Assembly (NCBI GenBank): GCA_013298775.1
Contig: JAAFIV010000017.1
Span: 29,813-93,812 of the forward strand
Length of the DNA: 64,000 nucleotides
Direction: 5' to 3'
Source: Ignavibacteria bacterium
GTDB taxonomy: Bacteria > Bacteroidota > Ignavibacteria > Kapaibacteriales > UBA4661
Below, piece after piece: positions 10,381-19,370 of this stretch (within the stretch, counting starts at the first letter, position 1; every line of letters begins with the position of its first letter). A model generated the notes under the pieces. That model was not told the DNA's origin. It saw nothing but the letters and a program-made list of their open reading frames with translations, and searched no databases. The position numbers and the translations under genes were made by a program.

Positions 10381-10807
10381 ATGATGCGAACTGGCACTCT
10401 GTACGTCGCGATATTTCATTTGCATTACTGAATCATCTCCCAGAGGGCGAGGGGTTGGTGGAGACTAGCTCTGAAGCCCTCTCCCTCTGGGAGCCAACAA
10501 GGGTAGGTATTGCTGCAAAGTGCATAAAATCTAGTGTTTTGCAGAGTCATATCGCAAACACGAAAACAAGATTGTACGCGAGGTGTGAGGGTCTCAATTC
10601 TTACTCAAGGGTCTCAATTCTGCTTATAGTGAAGGAAGTGAGAGCCTGACGACGAAGTCAGACCCTCACACAGAACACCAGTGTTCATGAGGCTTCCGTA
10701 ATACCTACCCTTATTAGCTCCCTCTGGGAGAGGGTTGAGTGAGGGTCTTTTGCGTAAGGTGAGTTACCAAAGCACTAGATTTTCACGGAGCAGTATTCTT
10801 TGTTCTG
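10381..10807. repeat. Large compound inverted-repeat element (family D), no gene
   Basis: This 427-base spacer is filled with repeated structure. Family D cores (ccctctccctctgggag at 10478-10494, ctccctctgggagaggg at 10718-10734) face each other. Gggtaggtatt at 10501-10511 is the exact inverse of 10700-10710, and aaaatctagtg at 10526-10536 is the exact inverse of 10773-10783. Agggtctcaattct is directly repeated at 10588-10601 and 10608-10621. No credible coding frame is present. The whole reads like a composite miniature element or two merged palindromic repeats. Confidence 0.75.
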
Positions 10808-12079
10808 TCAGGATAATTCCTGTATGCGTTGCCGAAAATATCCTTGTTCAATGGCGGATTGCGTCAGCTTTTGTGCGCGTTCAAAGGATTCTCGTGCAGA
10901 TGCGGCATTCCCACTGCGTTTCAAGAATTCACCGCGTGTAGCATGGTATAGATACACCTTCCCCAATGCGGCTTCTAGTGCCGACAACTCCTGCAATGCT
11001 CGTTCCTCGCCGTACAAATAGGAGCGCACTATCACGCGATTGAGCTGTGCAATGGGACTAGGAGCAAGTGCGAGCAGGACGGAGTAGAGCTTTTCAATCT
11101 CGCGCCAATCAATCGCCTCAAAGGACGGAGCAAGCGCGTAATGAGCCGCTATGCCCGCTTCCAAGTGATAACGTGAAATTTCTTCGCCTTGCGCAGAAGC
11201 CGCTAAAAACCGTGTTCCTTCCGCAATTTTCGTACCATTCCAGAGCGACGCATGCTGTTTTGATAAAATAACTAATTCGCCACTTTCTTTCAATCGCGCA
11301 TCAAATCTGGAGGATTGGAAGAGCATGAGTGCGAACAGTGCATTTGTTGAAGGGGAATTGGTGAGCGGATGTTCCGTCAGAAAGCGGCATAAACGCTGGG
11401 CTTCATCGCAAACATCGTGGCGAATAAGTAAATCTGGATGCGAAGAATTATAGCCTTCATTGAACAGAAGATAAATCATCTGTAACACAGCATTCATACG
11501 GCTTGGAAGCTCGCTTTCGCGTGGAAATTCCACTGCAATATTGCTTTCTCGCACGCGCTCCTTTGCCCGATAAAGACGCTTTTCAATCGTATCTTTGCCC
11601 GTCAAAAAAGCATTGGCAATCTCTTGAACGCTCAGTCCGCATAAGGTTTTGAGGGCAAGTGTGATTTGCATTTCCTCAGAAAGTGCGGGATGACAGCATG
11701 CAAAGAGCATTTGCAGCGTACTGTCTTCGATGGTTTTCGTGGTAAAGACTTCTTCTAAAGCCCGTGATTGGTCGTCTTCAAGGTCTTGCTCGGTGAGATA
11801 CGTGATTTCACCTTGCATGGAGGTAAAATGTTGCTTGCGCCGCACATAATCTAAGGCTTTGTTCTTCGCCACGCGGTACAGCCATGCCGTCGGATTCGCC
11901 GGAACGCCGCGTTGCCAGTGCTGCAAGGCGGCAATCATTGTCTCTTGGACAATATCTTCAGCAATCTGCACATTGCGAAAGCCAAAGTGTTTTGTGAGGG
12001 TAGCAGTCATTTTCCCCGCTTCATGGCGGAAGAGGTGCGCTGTGAGTGTGTCGTGGTGCGGTGTTTGTGCTTCGGTCAT
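10808..12079 (-). CDS. ECF42-type sigma factor with C-terminal helical extension
   Basis: The 423-residue product starts at ATG 12077-12079 (MTEAQTPHHD). Sigma region 2 is near residues 20-85 (AEDIVQETMIAALQHW, PTAWLYRVAKNKALDYVRR) and region 4 near 120-180 (LFACCHPALSEEMQITLALKT, FLTGKDTIEKRLYRAKERV). About 230 further residues follow, with the TPR-like motif LYLLFNEGY-type signature (MIYLLFNEGYNSS). That architecture is the ECF42 group, where the extension controls activity instead of an anti-sigma factor. ECF42 genes usually neighbour a DGPF/YCII-related gene. None is visible here. Instead the gene follows an ABC permease by 35 bases on the same strand. Confidence 0.88.
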   Translation of the reverse strand: MTEAQTPHHDTLTAHLFRHEAGKMTATLTKHFGFRNVQIAEDIVQETMIAALQHWQRGVPANPTAWLYRVAKNKALDYVRRKQHFTSMQGEITYLTEQDLEDDQSRALEEVFTTKTIEDSTLQMLFACCHPALSEEMQITLALKTLCGLSVQEIANAFLTGKDTIEKRLYRAKERVRESNIAVEFPRESELPSRMNAVLQMIYLLFNEGYNSSHPDLLIRHDVCDEAQRLCRFLTEHPLTNSPSTNALFALMLFQSSRFDARLKESGELVILSKQHASLWNGTKIAEGTRFLAASAQGEEISRYHLEAGIAAHYALAPSFEAIDWREIEKLYSVLLALAPSPIAQLNRVIVRSYLYGEERALQELSALEAALGKVYLYHATRGEFLKRSGNAASARESFERAQKLTQSAIEQGYFRQRIQELS

Positions 12080-12114
12080 GGTGAGTATTTTTAAACAAGA
12101 TTCAGCAAATCGCT

Positions 12115-13071
12115 TTACTTCGAGCGGAGAAGCCGCATTTGGAGCAGCGAAAAACAAAGAATAATCGCAAAAACAATGTAGGCAAGCGCGGAGGCGTAGC
12201 CCATATCGAACTTATCAAAAGCGTGTTGGTACACAAGGTAAATAAGCGTCGAAGTGCTGCCAAGCGGACCGCCACGCGTCATAATATAAATTTCGACAAA
12301 AATTTGAAACGAGCGAATGGTATTGATAACCAGCACAAATAGGAGCGTTGGGCGCATAAGCGGCAACGTGATGCGCCAAAATGTTGCCCACGCATTCGCG
12401 CCCGCAAGCTCGGCTGCTTCGTACATATCGCGGGGAATCGTTTGCAAAGCAGCGAGGAAAATCACCATATAATAGCCAGTCGCGATGCCGATGTCCATTG
12501 CCATGATTGCTGGTAGCGCAGTAGAAAGCTCTTGCAACAAGCCGCGTGCAGGGAAGGGAATACCAAGCATGGTGCATAAACTCGCAATGTAGCCATTGGC
12601 AGCATACAAGCGCGAAAAGACGAGCGCGAGGACAATAAGCGACGTAACCGAAGGCAGGAAAAATGCAGCGCGAAAAAAGCCCTGCAAACGAGGAATACTG
12701 CTCACTCCAACCGCCAACACCAGCGCAAATACAGTGGTGAGGGGAATCGTCCCTGCGCTGAAAATTGCCGTATTTTTCAGTGCTAACCAGAAGAAGCTAT
12801 CGTGGAGGATGTGCGCGTAGTTCTGAAGCCCTATCCACGTGGTTTCATTGCGCAAGGTTTCGTATTTGGTGAAACTGAGATAGAGCGCGTAGGCAAGCGG
12901 ATACACCCAAAAAACACTGAGAACAATTACCCAAGGAGCTAGGAATAACGCTGTGTTCAGGTGCTGCCCGCGTTGGGCATTCTTCCAAATATTTCCCCAA
13001 AGAGTTCCCAAAAGAGTTCCCAAAAAACTCGGTGGCGTTTGGCGTGGAGCAGGCGAAGGAGAAGGATTCAT
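12115..13071 (-). CDS. Sugar ABC transporter permease, MalF/UgpA type (orphan)
   Basis: This 318-residue protein has six predicted membrane helices. The EAA loop (MYEAAELAGANAWATFWRI, near residue 215) is the site that contacts the ATPase in importers of the carbohydrate-uptake CUT1 family. CUT1 transporters normally need a second permease (MalG type), an ATPase and a binding protein. None of these is in the window, so the partners must be encoded elsewhere. The N-terminus is Pro/Ser-rich. Its start lies 10 bases from the stop of the SRPBCC gene upstream, suggesting co-transcription with it and with the ECF42 gene downstream. Confidence 0.88.
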   Translation of the reverse strand: MNPSPSPAPRQTPPSFLGTLLGTLWGNIWKNAQRGQHLNTALFLAPWVIVLSVFWVYPLAYALYLSFTKYETLRNETTWIGLQNYAHILHDSFFWLALKNTAIFSAGTIPLTTVFALVLAVGVSSIPRLQGFFRAAFFLPSVTSLIVLALVFSRLYAANGYIASLCTMLGIPFPARGLLQELSTALPAIMAMDIGIATGYYMVIFLAALQTIPRDMYEAAELAGANAWATFWRITLPLMRPTLLFVLVINTIRSFQIFVEIYIMTRGGPLGSTSTLIYLVYQHAFDKFDMGYASALAYIVFAIILCFSLLQMRLLRSK

Positions 13072-13081
13072 CGAATTCGCC

Positions 13082-13543
13082 TCACTTTTTGAAATGCTCT
13101 TGATAAAGCGGTTGCCGTGCGCGGAATTGTGCGCTAATCACGGGTGCGACAAAGGGAAGAAGCCACAACGGCGTGCGGTATTCTATATCATCAACAATCA
13201 CCGAACCGCCATTTTCAGCAGCAATGATGCGGTGTGTGTGCCGCCAAAAGCGAAGGAAAAATGGCAGCTCAATTCCTTCATCAACAAAAAAGTATTCGTC
13301 GGTGTACGTAGCGTGTCCTTGCACCTTGCCAGAACGCACAATACGGCTTATCCAGCGTTCTTTGCGCTTCAAAATGGGAACAGTCATTTCGATATGCACC
13401 TCGTCGCCTGTGGCACAGCCATCAAAACGCTGTATGGTAACGGGAGGATTGACGGGAGTGAGTTTTTTGAACAACTCGAAATCAAATCCAGCAAAAACTT
13501 CCTCGAAGGATTTCTCAACGCTTGTGTGGATGGTAAGGCGCAT
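13082..13543 (-). CDS. SRPBCC-superfamily protein
   Basis: The 153-residue sequence shows the START/Bet v 1-like pattern: an N-terminal strand MRLTIHTSVEKSFEEVFAGFD, a hydrophobic mid-region, and a C-terminal segment (DIEYRTPLWLLPFVAPVISAQF) typical of ligand-binding SRPBCC proteins next to cell-division-inhibitor-like families. The ligand is unknown. The stop is 10 bases before the ABC permease start, so the two are probably in one operon. Confidence 0.7.
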   Translation of the reverse strand: MRLTIHTSVEKSFEEVFAGFDFELFKKLTPVNPPVTIQRFDGCATGDEVHIEMTVPILKRKERWISRIVRSGKVQGHATYTDEYFFVDEGIELPFFLRFWRHTHRIIAAENGGSVIVDDIEYRTPLWLLPFVAPVISAQFRARQPLYQEHFKK

Positions 13544-13593
13544 GAAATGTGGTGTTGTAGTGTTGTGAGATACTGCTTTTGTTGTAAAAAATC

Positions 13594-14250
13594 TTACGAA
13601 ATATTTGCGGTATTCATTTCGTCAATATCCAAACCATCAATATCTGCTTTGAAGAACACGGCGGAATGTACTGCCATATCGTGCAATGCCTGATGCGACG
13701 CGCCGAGTGTGAGCAAAAAGCCACAGCTAATCATAAAACCCCAAATAGAGCCAATCGTGGACAGAAAAGGAATCAGCACAAAAAGATAGCCGCCAAACTT
13801 CACCCACCACCGCCTCAAAAGCAGACTCCGTGAGGCTCGCTCGGCGGTGTCGGTGGCAATACGCAAGCCCATAAGCCGCTTTCCGACTGATGCGCCTGTG
13901 AAAAGCTCCAACAGACTATACAGCAGCGTCATAATGCTATTCGCAATAAGCAGCACCGTGTAAGTTTCTTCGGGCATGCCGAAGAGCTGTGCGGAGGAGC
14001 TACGTGCATTATTTGCAGCGTCGTCGTCATTATCGTTTGCGTCATCGGAGTTTTCGCTGAAAATGCTAAACTCCGTAGAATCGCCCTCTGGTTTGACGAG
14101 ATGCAGTATCGTCGAACCCAGACTGAGAGCCATTCCCAGCGCAAGAATACTGACGAGAAGATTGTCCAGCATTGCGGCAAGAAATCGTCGCGCAAAACCG
14201 ACGCGCTCCGGCATGGGAGCTTCATTGTAAGGATAGAAGTGGAGTGCCAT
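13594..14250 (-). CDS. RDD family membrane protein
   Basis: This 218-residue protein has an N-terminal membrane segment with the RDD signature (GFARRFLAAMLDNLLVS: Arg, Asp), an acidic Asp/Asn-rich loop (DDANDNDDDAANN, near residues 68-80), and a second membrane block followed by GKRLMGLRI near residue 130, the other family mark. RDD proteins are integral inner-membrane proteins, and some are Na+(Li+, K+)/H+ antiporters. The substrate here is unknown. It lies between the SRPBCC gene and a serine hydrolase on the same strand. Confidence 0.85.
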   Translation of the reverse strand: MALHFYPYNEAPMPERVGFARRFLAAMLDNLLVSILALGMALSLGSTILHLVKPEGDSTEFSIFSENSDDANDNDDDAANNARSSSAQLFGMPEETYTVLLIANSIMTLLYSLLELFTGASVGKRLMGLRIATDTAERASRSLLLRRWWVKFGGYLFVLIPFLSTIGSIWGFMISCGFLLTLGASHQALHDMAVHSAVFFKADIDGLDIDEMNTANIS

Positions 14251-14267
14251 TGGGGAGAGTACAGTTT

Positions 14268-15494
14268 TTAATTTGTCGTGGGAATAATATCGCGCAAAAG
14301 CTGTTTCATGCGCTTGTATGTCGCTTGCATTTTGTCTTGCGGCGTGTACGTGGAAAAAACACCGATAACATTGCGACGCACGTCAATCCAAGGACTGAAG
14401 CCGAATCTACCTTGCGAATTCAGTTCAATGAGTTCCACTGTTGCTGAGGTGGTCTGTGGCGGCGCAAGCGTTGGAACAAGCGTTGGTGAGCTTTGTGTGC
14501 TATTGGGGCTTGAAAATGCTGTTGAAATACCCGTTGGAAGGCTCGCACACACACGCCACACACCCAAACCGTAATTTGCAATTTCGCTGGTTTGCGTCAG
14601 AGTGGCGGAAGTGGATTGCAACCGGCGCAGCACTGGCACGCGACCGGCTTGGTTGCTGTGCATTTCGGTAATTGCTGTTTCCGAGAGAATACGTTTTCCC
14701 TGCCACACGCCTTTATTCATCAGCATTTGGAGGAATCGCGCATATTCGCGAGCCGAGGATTTCGCGCCACCTGCGAGCAAAGGATTTTGCGTTTTGCCAA
14801 GTCCATAAAAGCTCGTATGCACCATTCCAAGCGGCTGCGCGAGGCGTTCCTGAAATAATTCTTCAAACGATTTCTCGCCAACAATTTCAAGAATACGTCC
14901 CCCAAGCTGCATGGATGCGCCTCCGTAGGCAAAACGCGTTCCGGGCGTGTATTGAAGCCGCTCGGTGGAAATGCGATAGGCAGCATCTTTCATGGGAATC
15001 TTCATATCCCGCATCACGGCTATCTCGCCCGCGTAGCCCGATGTGTGCGCGAAAAGCTGCTGCACGGTAATTCCCGCTTTTGTTCCCACGAGGTATTGTA
15101 AATACTTGCTTGCGGGGTCGCGAAGGGCGAGCTTGCCTTCATCGACAAATGTCATCAAAAGCGCACCAGCAAGCCACTTTGAGGCAGAAGCAACGGGAAT
15201 AACGGTATCGGCGTTCATGGTGCCAAAATTCTTTTCATAAATCACACGCCCATTTTGCATGAGAAGCACGCTGCATCCGCCATCGAAATTCTTCAAAGAA
15301 TCGCGCAAAAGCTGCTCAACGGGCGTAAAATCGTATGCGTGAAAAGCCGCGCTCGTAGGCGATGATTGGGAATGCAGTCCATGTTGCTGCTGGCTCAAGG
15401 CTTGATTCCACGCCACAACCGACCACCCCACAAGGGCGCATGTTCGCCGCACGGCAGAGGAGACAAGGTTTTTCAATACTTCTGGGATGTGCAT
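14268..15494 (-). CDS. Secreted serine hydrolase (beta-lactamase class C/esterase family)
   Basis: The 408-residue product has a signal-like N-terminus and a class C fold. The catalytic SxxK is SASK (S103-K106) and the second motif Tyr is Y190 in FAYGGASMQLGG, where the usual YxN Asn is Gly. Downstream blocks include LFAHTSGY near 148 and LAQPLGMVHTSFYG. These features fit an esterase or peptidase of the penicillin-binding fold more than a true beta-lactamase. A low-complexity insert (about 315-350, Ser/Thr/Pro-rich) precedes the last strands. It starts 18 bases before the RDD gene and may be co-transcribed with it. Confidence 0.85.
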   Translation of the reverse strand: MHIPEVLKNLVSSAVRRTCALVGWSVVAWNQALSQQQHGLHSQSSPTSAAFHAYDFTPVEQLLRDSLKNFDGGCSVLLMQNGRVIYEKNFGTMNADTVIPVASASKWLAGALLMTFVDEGKLALRDPASKYLQYLVGTKAGITVQQLFAHTSGYAGEIAVMRDMKIPMKDAAYRISTERLQYTPGTRFAYGGASMQLGGRILEIVGEKSFEELFQERLAQPLGMVHTSFYGLGKTQNPLLAGGAKSSAREYARFLQMLMNKGVWQGKRILSETAITEMHSNQAGRVPVLRRLQSTSATLTQTSEIANYGLGVWRVCASLPTGISTAFSSPNSTQSSPTLVPTLAPPQTTSATVELIELNSQGRFGFSPWIDVRRNVIGVFSTYTPQDKMQATYKRMKQLLRDIIPTTN

Positions 15495-15552
15495 TTATGA
15501 TACAAAAAACGTAAAACTCACTCTTTGTGCCTTCAAAAATAATGCTGCAATT

Positions 15553-15705
15553 CTTGAATGACACAATGATTATTGGAACGCGGATGAAGCCCAGACTATC
15601 AGGATGTTGAGGACTTTTTCCATCCTCACAATCCTTATAGTCCTCAAATCCGCGTTCCTTGTTCACATCTTCCATTATTGCTGCGTAATGTAAGAATCAT
15701 GTACG
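15553..15705. repeat. Family A palindromic repeat, copy 1
   Basis: The core runs from ggaacgcggatga (15575) to tcctcaaatccgcgttcc (ends 15658), so the ends are inverted copies around an aggatgttgaggac / catcctcac interior. The flank tgctgcgtaatgtaagaatcatgtacg is shared with copies 2 and 4. Copy 2 (18.43-18.58 kb) is nearly identical in inverted orientation. No gene lies in 15495-15723. Confidence 0.85.
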
Positions 15706-15723
15706 TAGGTTGCGGTTTTAAGA

Positions 15724-17028
15724 TTACTCTGAAATACTGTATTGCTCAACTTTCTCTGCCGTTGGAGCCATGCGCTTAATCACCACAACGGTTTTATCAT
15801 CCGAATAGCGATGCTCGGCTCCGGCAGAGAATTTCTGGGCATCTTCAATGCACTGATAGGCAATCTCGCGAGCGGTAGCACGGTGCATCTTGCGTAAGAT
15901 AGATTTTAAGCGGTTTTCACCGAACAGTTTTCCAGCTTTATTTTGAGCTTCAATAATACCGTCGGTGTAGAGGAGAAGAATGTCGCCGTGAGCCATGTTC
16001 ACATTTTCCACGCGAAAACGCTGGTCGGGCGACACGCCAAGCATACTCCCCGTCGAGGGAAGATAGTAAAAATCCCGCGTTTTTGCGCGATACAGAATCG
16101 GGCTGCAATGCCCAGCATTTGCAAAGAGCAACAAACCTTGGTCGGAAGAGGTGAGTTCGCAATAGAACAAGGTTACAAAACGCTCGTAGGGAAAGGTTTC
16201 GTAAATAAGCGTATTCAAGCGGGCAATAAGCGAGGCAATTTTAATATCAAACCCAATACCCATGCGTATTGCGCCAGAAACAAAGAGTGCTTGAATCGCA
16301 GCAGCCATGCCCTTGCTGGAGGCATCGCTAATCAAAATGCTGAGGCGGTCTTCGTAGCTATTCGGCGGACGCAGATAATCGAAGTAATCGCCACCCACGA
16401 TGCGGTCTGGGATGGAAATGCCAAACACATGATAATCATGGAAAATCGTCTCGTGGTCGGGGAGAAGGCTTTTCTGGATTTCCCACGCTTGGTTGAGGTC
16501 TTTTTCAATCACTAAGTGGCGTTTTTGCTGCTCCAAATCGCGCAGACGAATTTCCACCGCGCTACCGATAATGTTAATCATATCGAAAAACTTATCGCTG
16601 ATTTTCGGCGCATTGAAGGCAAGAGCGTATTTGTAATACTTCTGGTTGCCGCGTTTCACAAGGTCGCCTACGCCTGTGGCGGAATAGAGCTTAATCCCGC
16701 TTTGAATCAGCACTTCATCGGTTTCATAGTTCATGATGGTACGCTTCAAGGGCAATTGCATGAACATTGGATAATCCTCAACCGAAACAGTATAATTCAT
16801 TGGCACGGGGTCGAGCGAACCGTACTGGTAGCGCATGGTGTAGGCGTTTTGCTCATTGTCCAACTCCCAAATACGCCCGCCTGAAATTTCAATATCGGCG
16901 CGGTCCACAATCTCCCGCATCACCGAGCTGAGAAGCTCCAATTGATTGGAATATTTCGCCGAAGCAAGTTTATCAACAATGCGATAAATCTGCTTCTGTG
17001 TCATTACTTGCGCTGTTTGACGTGCCAT
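15724..17028 (-). CDS. SpoIIE/RsbU-type PP2C serine phosphatase with N-terminal sensory region
   Basis: The product is 434 residues from ATG 17026-17028 (MARQTAQVM). An upstream in-frame ATG would add 23 residues translated from a repeat and is rejected. The first ~185 residues look like a GAF-type sensory region. A coiled-coil linker (EIRLRDLEQQKRHLVIEKDLNQAWEIQKSLLP) leads to the PP2C/SpoIIE domain from about residue 215, with metal-site motifs DRIVGGDYFDYL, ISDASSKGMAAAIQALFV and YTDGIIEAQN. Such enzymes dephosphorylate anti-anti-sigma or similar regulators in partner-switching pathways. No partner gene is nearby. Confidence 0.9.
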   Translation of the reverse strand: MARQTAQVMTQKQIYRIVDKLASAKYSNQLELLSSVMREIVDRADIEISGGRIWELDNEQNAYTMRYQYGSLDPVPMNYTVSVEDYPMFMQLPLKRTIMNYETDEVLIQSGIKLYSATGVGDLVKRGNQKYYKYALAFNAPKISDKFFDMINIIGSAVEIRLRDLEQQKRHLVIEKDLNQAWEIQKSLLPDHETIFHDYHVFGISIPDRIVGGDYFDYLRPPNSYEDRLSILISDASSKGMAAAIQALFVSGAIRMGIGFDIKIASLIARLNTLIYETFPYERFVTLFYCELTSSDQGLLLFANAGHCSPILYRAKTRDFYYLPSTGSMLGVSPDQRFRVENVNMAHGDILLLYTDGIIEAQNKAGKLFGENRLKSILRKMHRATAREIAYQCIEDAQKFSAGAEHRYSDDKTVVVIKRMAPTAEKVEQYSISE

Positions 17029-17069
17029 AGTAGTTATTATGCGGTGTTCAAGGGATGATGAAAGCAGAA

Positions 17070-17178
17070 TCCTTCCCCTCACCCAACCCTCTCCCAAAAG
17101 GAGAGGGCTTCAGAAATATTTGATTTTCTTTGTCCTTGCTCCTTCTCCTCTTGGGAGAAGGTGGGGGATGAGGGCAAA
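17070..17178. repeat. Family D repeat, copy 2
   Basis: Cccctcacccaaccctctcccaaaaggagaggg at the left end faces ccttctcctcttgggagaagg...gatgaggg at the right end. The element occupies most of the spacer between dapA and the phosphatase gene. The two arms fold into hairpins that could stop transcription. Confidence 0.8.
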
Positions 17179-17204
17179 ATGGGTGAGTGTCTCTAAAGTT
17201 CACG

Positions 17205-18107
17205 TTACAACAACCCCGCCTTCACAAGCGCAGTGCGGAGCTTTTCTTTATTCGCCGACTGCATGGGAACAAGCGGCAAGCGGTATTGCTCTTCGATAAT
17301 GCCCATCATATTCAACGCCGCTTTTACGGGTAAGGGATTGGATTCGATAAAGTTTAATTTCATCAATTCCAAAAAGCGATATTGAAGCGAGCGAGCGAGG
17401 GCGAAATCTCCCGCACGTGCCGCACGTACAAGGTCGCTAAAGCCGCGAGGTGCGTAATTGCTGAACACAGAAATAACGCCTTGACCGCCCGCCGCAATGA
17501 GCGGCAGTGTGAGCGAATCGTCGCCAGACAGCACCGCTACGCCTTCGGGAGCGGATGCGATAATTTCCATCATTTGGTCGAGATTGCCAGAGGCTTCTTT
17601 TGTGGCAACAATATTCGGACATGCCTCCATAATTGCAAGCTGCGATTCCGCGCCAACATTCGAGCCAGTGCGTCCGGGAACATTGTACAAAATGACGGGA
17701 AAATCTGGTGCGCCATCGGCAACGGCTTGGTAATGTGCCATCAAGCCCGCATGAGTTGGTTTGTTGTAGTACGGCGTAACGACGAGTGCGCCGTCTGCGC
17801 CCAGTTCTTGAGCATATTTTGTGTAGCGAGCGGCTTCGCGGGTACTATTTGAGCCAGTGCCAGCAATTACTTTCACATTCTTACCCGATTCTTTTACTTT
17901 TTCGACCACAAACCGAATAACAGAGCGGTCTTCTTCTTCGGTCATGGTCGCGCTTTCGCCCGTAGAGCCACATGCGATGAGGAATTCTACGCCGCCATCG
18001 AGTTGAAAAGTAATAAGACGAGCAAACGCATCGAAATCAATGGAAGTATCAGGTCGGAAGGGCGTTACCAATGCCGTTCCTGTGCCAACAAATGGGCAGT
18101 TTCGCAT
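17205..18107 (-). CDS. dapA: 4-hydroxy-tetrahydrodipicolinate synthase
   Basis: DapA condenses pyruvate with aspartate-semialdehyde, the first committed step to diaminopimelate and lysine. The 300-residue TIM-barrel shows GTGTALVTPF at 8-17, CGSTGESATMT at 46-56 for substrate binding, Y141 in ILYNVPGRTG, and the Schiff-base lysine K170 in VATKEASGN. The start is fixed by the family N-terminus. AAGGGA lies before the ATG. It stands alone here, without other lysine genes. Confidence 0.97.
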   Translation of the reverse strand: MRNCPFVGTGTALVTPFRPDTSIDFDAFARLITFQLDGGVEFLIACGSTGESATMTEEEDRSVIRFVVEKVKESGKNVKVIAGTGSNSTREAARYTKYAQELGADGALVVTPYYNKPTHAGLMAHYQAVADGAPDFPVILYNVPGRTGSNVGAESQLAIMEACPNIVATKEASGNLDQMMEIIASAPEGVAVLSGDDSLTLPLIAAGGQGVISVFSNYAPRGFSDLVRAARAGDFALARSLQYRFLELMKLNFIESNPLPVKAALNMMGIIEEQYRLPLVPMQSANKEKLRTALVKAGLL

Positions 18108-18595
18108 GAAAATTTCCCTTACAATAAATACAAAAGTTGAAACAAAAAATTGAAACAGAGTTGAAAAAAATTGAACAGAAAATGAACAAAAATGATTTTT
18201 GAAGAATCACAAAGGTACGGCTTTTTCAGGAAATTCTCCGTGCAAATTTTTAACAGGCTCGCCCGTCATCGCGTGGTGGGAGAGAAGCAGTGCGGAAGCA
18301 GGATTTCTCGAAAGGAAAGGTGAGTACAGACAGGATTCTGTGGAAGACGCATAAAATCTTATGTTGGCAGGTATCATCAATGCAGAAAGCCACCGAATTT
18401 GCTCAAGAAGAGAGTATAGTATTCTTGAATTCAGCAGCAATAATGAACAATGTAAGCAAAGAACACGGATTTGAGGATTACAAGGATTGCAAGGATGGTA
18501 AGAATGGAAAAAAGTCCTCAACATCCTGATAGTCTGGGCTTCATCTGCGTTCCAATAATCGTTGCGTACTTCAAGAATCACGTATTCAGTGTCCT
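18108..18595. other. 488-base intergenic region with family A repeat, copy 2
   Basis: The dapA side (18108-18190) is A-rich with tandem gaaaca / ttgaaacag words and probably holds the dapA promoter. From 18433 to 18580 lies family A copy 2 (gaacacggatttgagg to tcatctgcgttcc), nearly the reverse complement of copy 1 at 15553-15705. Apparent open frames such as the one spanning 18207-18632 are translations of this repeat and are not called. Confidence 0.8.
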
Positions 18596-19306
18596 CTATT
18601 TTTCCGCTTTCCCGCCTTTTATCAAATACCACAAGCCTAATACAAGTTCACCTAATGCCATCGGTGCGCTCAGAACCGCTTCAACACTAGGCTTGTAGAA
18701 AGCATAGTTTGGAATAATGAGCGCAGCAATGCTTGTTCCAATATAGCATAGCGCAGCAAACATGGCAAGAAAACCCAGTATTTTTGGAATGTTTCCAGCA
18801 GTTGCAACAATATATCCAACCAACAACAAATGCACGCCAAACAGCACCAAAGCCAGTGACCATGCGTCATTGAAGGTAGTGAGTCGTTGGTGAATTTGCA
18901 CCGCATTCGCGGCATGTTCCGATAATGGCAATACGCTGAGAAGAAACGAAAGTAATGCCGCAAACGTGGCTGCAAATGCTACACGAAACCATGCCGAAAG
19001 CTGCGCCAATCCTTCGTTTGCATCTCGTAACAGATGGTACAATCCCCATGCGCAAAGAATATCGCAAACAATTACGCCAAGAAAACTCAGAATACCTGCA
19101 CGAAACAGCATTGATGAGCTTTGTAGCTTGGCAAAGGTTGCCGCAGCATCATTCGGAATAAGAATCGAATTGAATACAAACCCATAACTGAAGCCACCTC
19201 CAGCCGCCATCAGCACAATAGTGATACCCACCGTAAGCGCGAATACACGCTGGGAGAGATGAGTGCGAGAATCCTTCAACATTGTTTTTTGGTGAAAATG
19301 GTACAA
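18596..19306 (-). CDS. DUF4386 family integral membrane protein
   Basis: This 236-residue protein has about six hydrophobic helices and the family landmarks FNSILIPNDAAATF near residue 50, SMLFRAGILSFLGVIVCDILCAWGLYHLL and a terminal SAPMALGELVLGLWYLIKG. DUF4386 members have no established biochemical role. An ATG eight codons downstream (19282) is an alternative start. The gene is divergent from a Crp-family regulator 65 bases away, and a paralogue with the same ending (GLWLLVKG) lies on the other side of that regulator. The shared spacer suggests the regulator controls one or both. Confidence 0.82.
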   Translation of the reverse strand: MYHFHQKTMLKDSRTHLSQRVFALTVGITIVLMAAGGGFSYGFVFNSILIPNDAAATFAKLQSSSMLFRAGILSFLGVIVCDILCAWGLYHLLRDANEGLAQLSAWFRVAFAATFAALLSFLLSVLPLSEHAANAVQIHQRLTTFNDAWSLALVLFGVHLLLVGYIVATAGNIPKILGFLAMFAALCYIGTSIAALIIPNYAFYKPSVEAVLSAPMALGELVLGLWYLIKGGKAEK

Positions 19307-19370
19307 ACCTTTATTTTATCACGCAAATCTAGCACAAAGTTTTGCGACATCCATTGACGAAAGATAAGAA

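Noticed and set aside
10381..10807. Possible CRISPR array (repeated agggtctcaattct)
   Set aside because: Only two direct copies with a 6-base gap; CRISPR repeats are 24-40 bases with regular spacers. No cas genes are present.
14268..15494. Beta-lactamase resistance gene
   Set aside because: SxxK is present, but the YxN motif is altered (YGG) and no KTG is clear; esterase or peptidase of the same fold is more likely.
15316..15675. Minus-strand frame of 119 codons with FEDYKDCEDGK
   Set aside because: It is a translation of family A repeat copy 1 plus the antisense of a hydrolase gene. The same peptide appears from copy 2 at 18.47 kb, as expected for a repeat.
18207..18632. Minus-strand frame of 141 codons between dapA and DUF4386 genes
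   Set aside because: Covers family A repeat copy 2 and spacer; Cys/Leu/Ser-rich nonsense sequence with no homology pattern.
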